A stretch of 40,512 nt of DNA from Sporosarcina psychrophila (GTDB taxonomy: Bacteria > Bacillota > Bacilli > Bacillales_A > Planococcaceae): positions 1 through 40,512 of the forward strand of contig DYWT01000245.1 of NCBI GenBank assembly GCA_020742515.1. The letters are read 5' to 3'. Made by a program: the position numbers and the translations under genes. Below are positions 40,457 to 40,512 of this stretch, in pieces. How positions within the stretch are numbered: the stretch's first letter is position 1; each line of letters opens with the position of its first letter. A model generated the notes under the pieces. That model was not told the origin of the DNA, ran no database searches, and worked only from the letters and a program-made list of their open reading frames with translations.

Positions 40457-40512
40457 ATGAAAAAGTTCGCGTTATCCACATGGTTCTATTTTTTAGTTCC
40501 GTCGATTCTCGG
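40457..40512 (+). CDS. Start of a membrane-protein gene (partial)
   Basis: ATG at 40457 follows AAAAGGGGAAGATAAA. The visible 18 residues are MKKFALSTWFYFLVPSIL, a basic start and hydrophobic helix typical of a membrane protein or signal sequence. The gene continues past the right edge and cannot be identified. Confidence 0.6.
   Translation, partial: MKKFALSTWFYFLVPSIL

Overview
The window comes from an aerobic, endospore-forming member of the Bacillales, most likely a Planococcaceae (Sporosarcina-like) chromosome. This is inferred from Bacillus-type gene order (argS-ywiB-pbpG-ywhD-ywhB-ywgA-ywfO-rsfA-lipL-pta-hemQ, then ywdK-ywdI-ung and pdxK), spore genes (cwlJ, gerQ, rsfA, pbpG), a bacillithiol deacetylase and Gram-positive ribosome binding sites. 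Species cannot be fixed from the sequence alone.

Region 1 (1-8233, minus strand) is a short/branched-chain acyl-CoA degradation locus. In transcription order it holds an Fe-S electron-transfer oxidoreductase (fadF) in its own unit, then thiolase (mmgA), 3-hydroxyacyl-CoA dehydrogenase (mmgB), two acyl-CoA dehydrogenases (mmgC, acdA), a TetR/FadR-type repressor and the start of the B12-dependent mutase icmF. Nearly identical 18-bp operators precede fadF and mmgA, and a perfect cre site lies in front of mmgA. This points to induction by acyl-CoA and repression by a preferred carbon source.

Region 2 (8463-19232, minus strand) is one tightly overlapping cobalamin salvage operon: promoter, AdoCbl riboswitch, terminator, btuF, btuC, a btuD-cbiZ fusion, cbiB, a cobD-cobU fusion, a short cobQ lacking its glutaminase domain, cobS, cobC, a second cobU-like gene, pduO-type adenosyltransferase, cblT and cblS, then a terminator. 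Corrin-ring synthesis genes and cobT are absent from the window. The operon takes up corrinoids and alpha-ribazole and rebuilds adenosylcobalamin, the cofactor needed by IcmF next door.

Region 3 (19233-40512) is mostly conserved housekeeping and sporulation genes on both strands: arginyl-tRNA synthetase, class A PBP, YwhD, tautomerase, HD hydrolase, RsfA, LipL, Pta, HemQ, an orphan HEXXH protein, CwlJ/GerQ, DNA repair Ung, pyridoxine kinase, and YojF/BshB2. A 58-aa Cys-rich protein between ung and ywdI is easy to miss. The window ends inside a new plus-strand membrane-protein gene.

The unusual content is in repeats. (a) A composite element (13-nt box, 12-14 nt spacer, palindrome GGGTGACTGTCACCC) lies between genes and also in frame inside cob genes, including exactly at the cobD-cobU junction. 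(b) Two tandem arrays share a 21-bp period, at 8289-8450 and 24206-24622, the second as ten 42-bp units. (c) A pair of about 90-bp inverted copies lies at 19349-19680. (d) GC-rich Bacillaceae-type intergenic repeats occur at 25737-25960 and 38888-39029. I found no CRISPR, phage or defence system, and no clearly new enzymatic system. The element-driven gene fusion, the short CobQ and the related 21-bp arrays are the best candidates for something undescribed.
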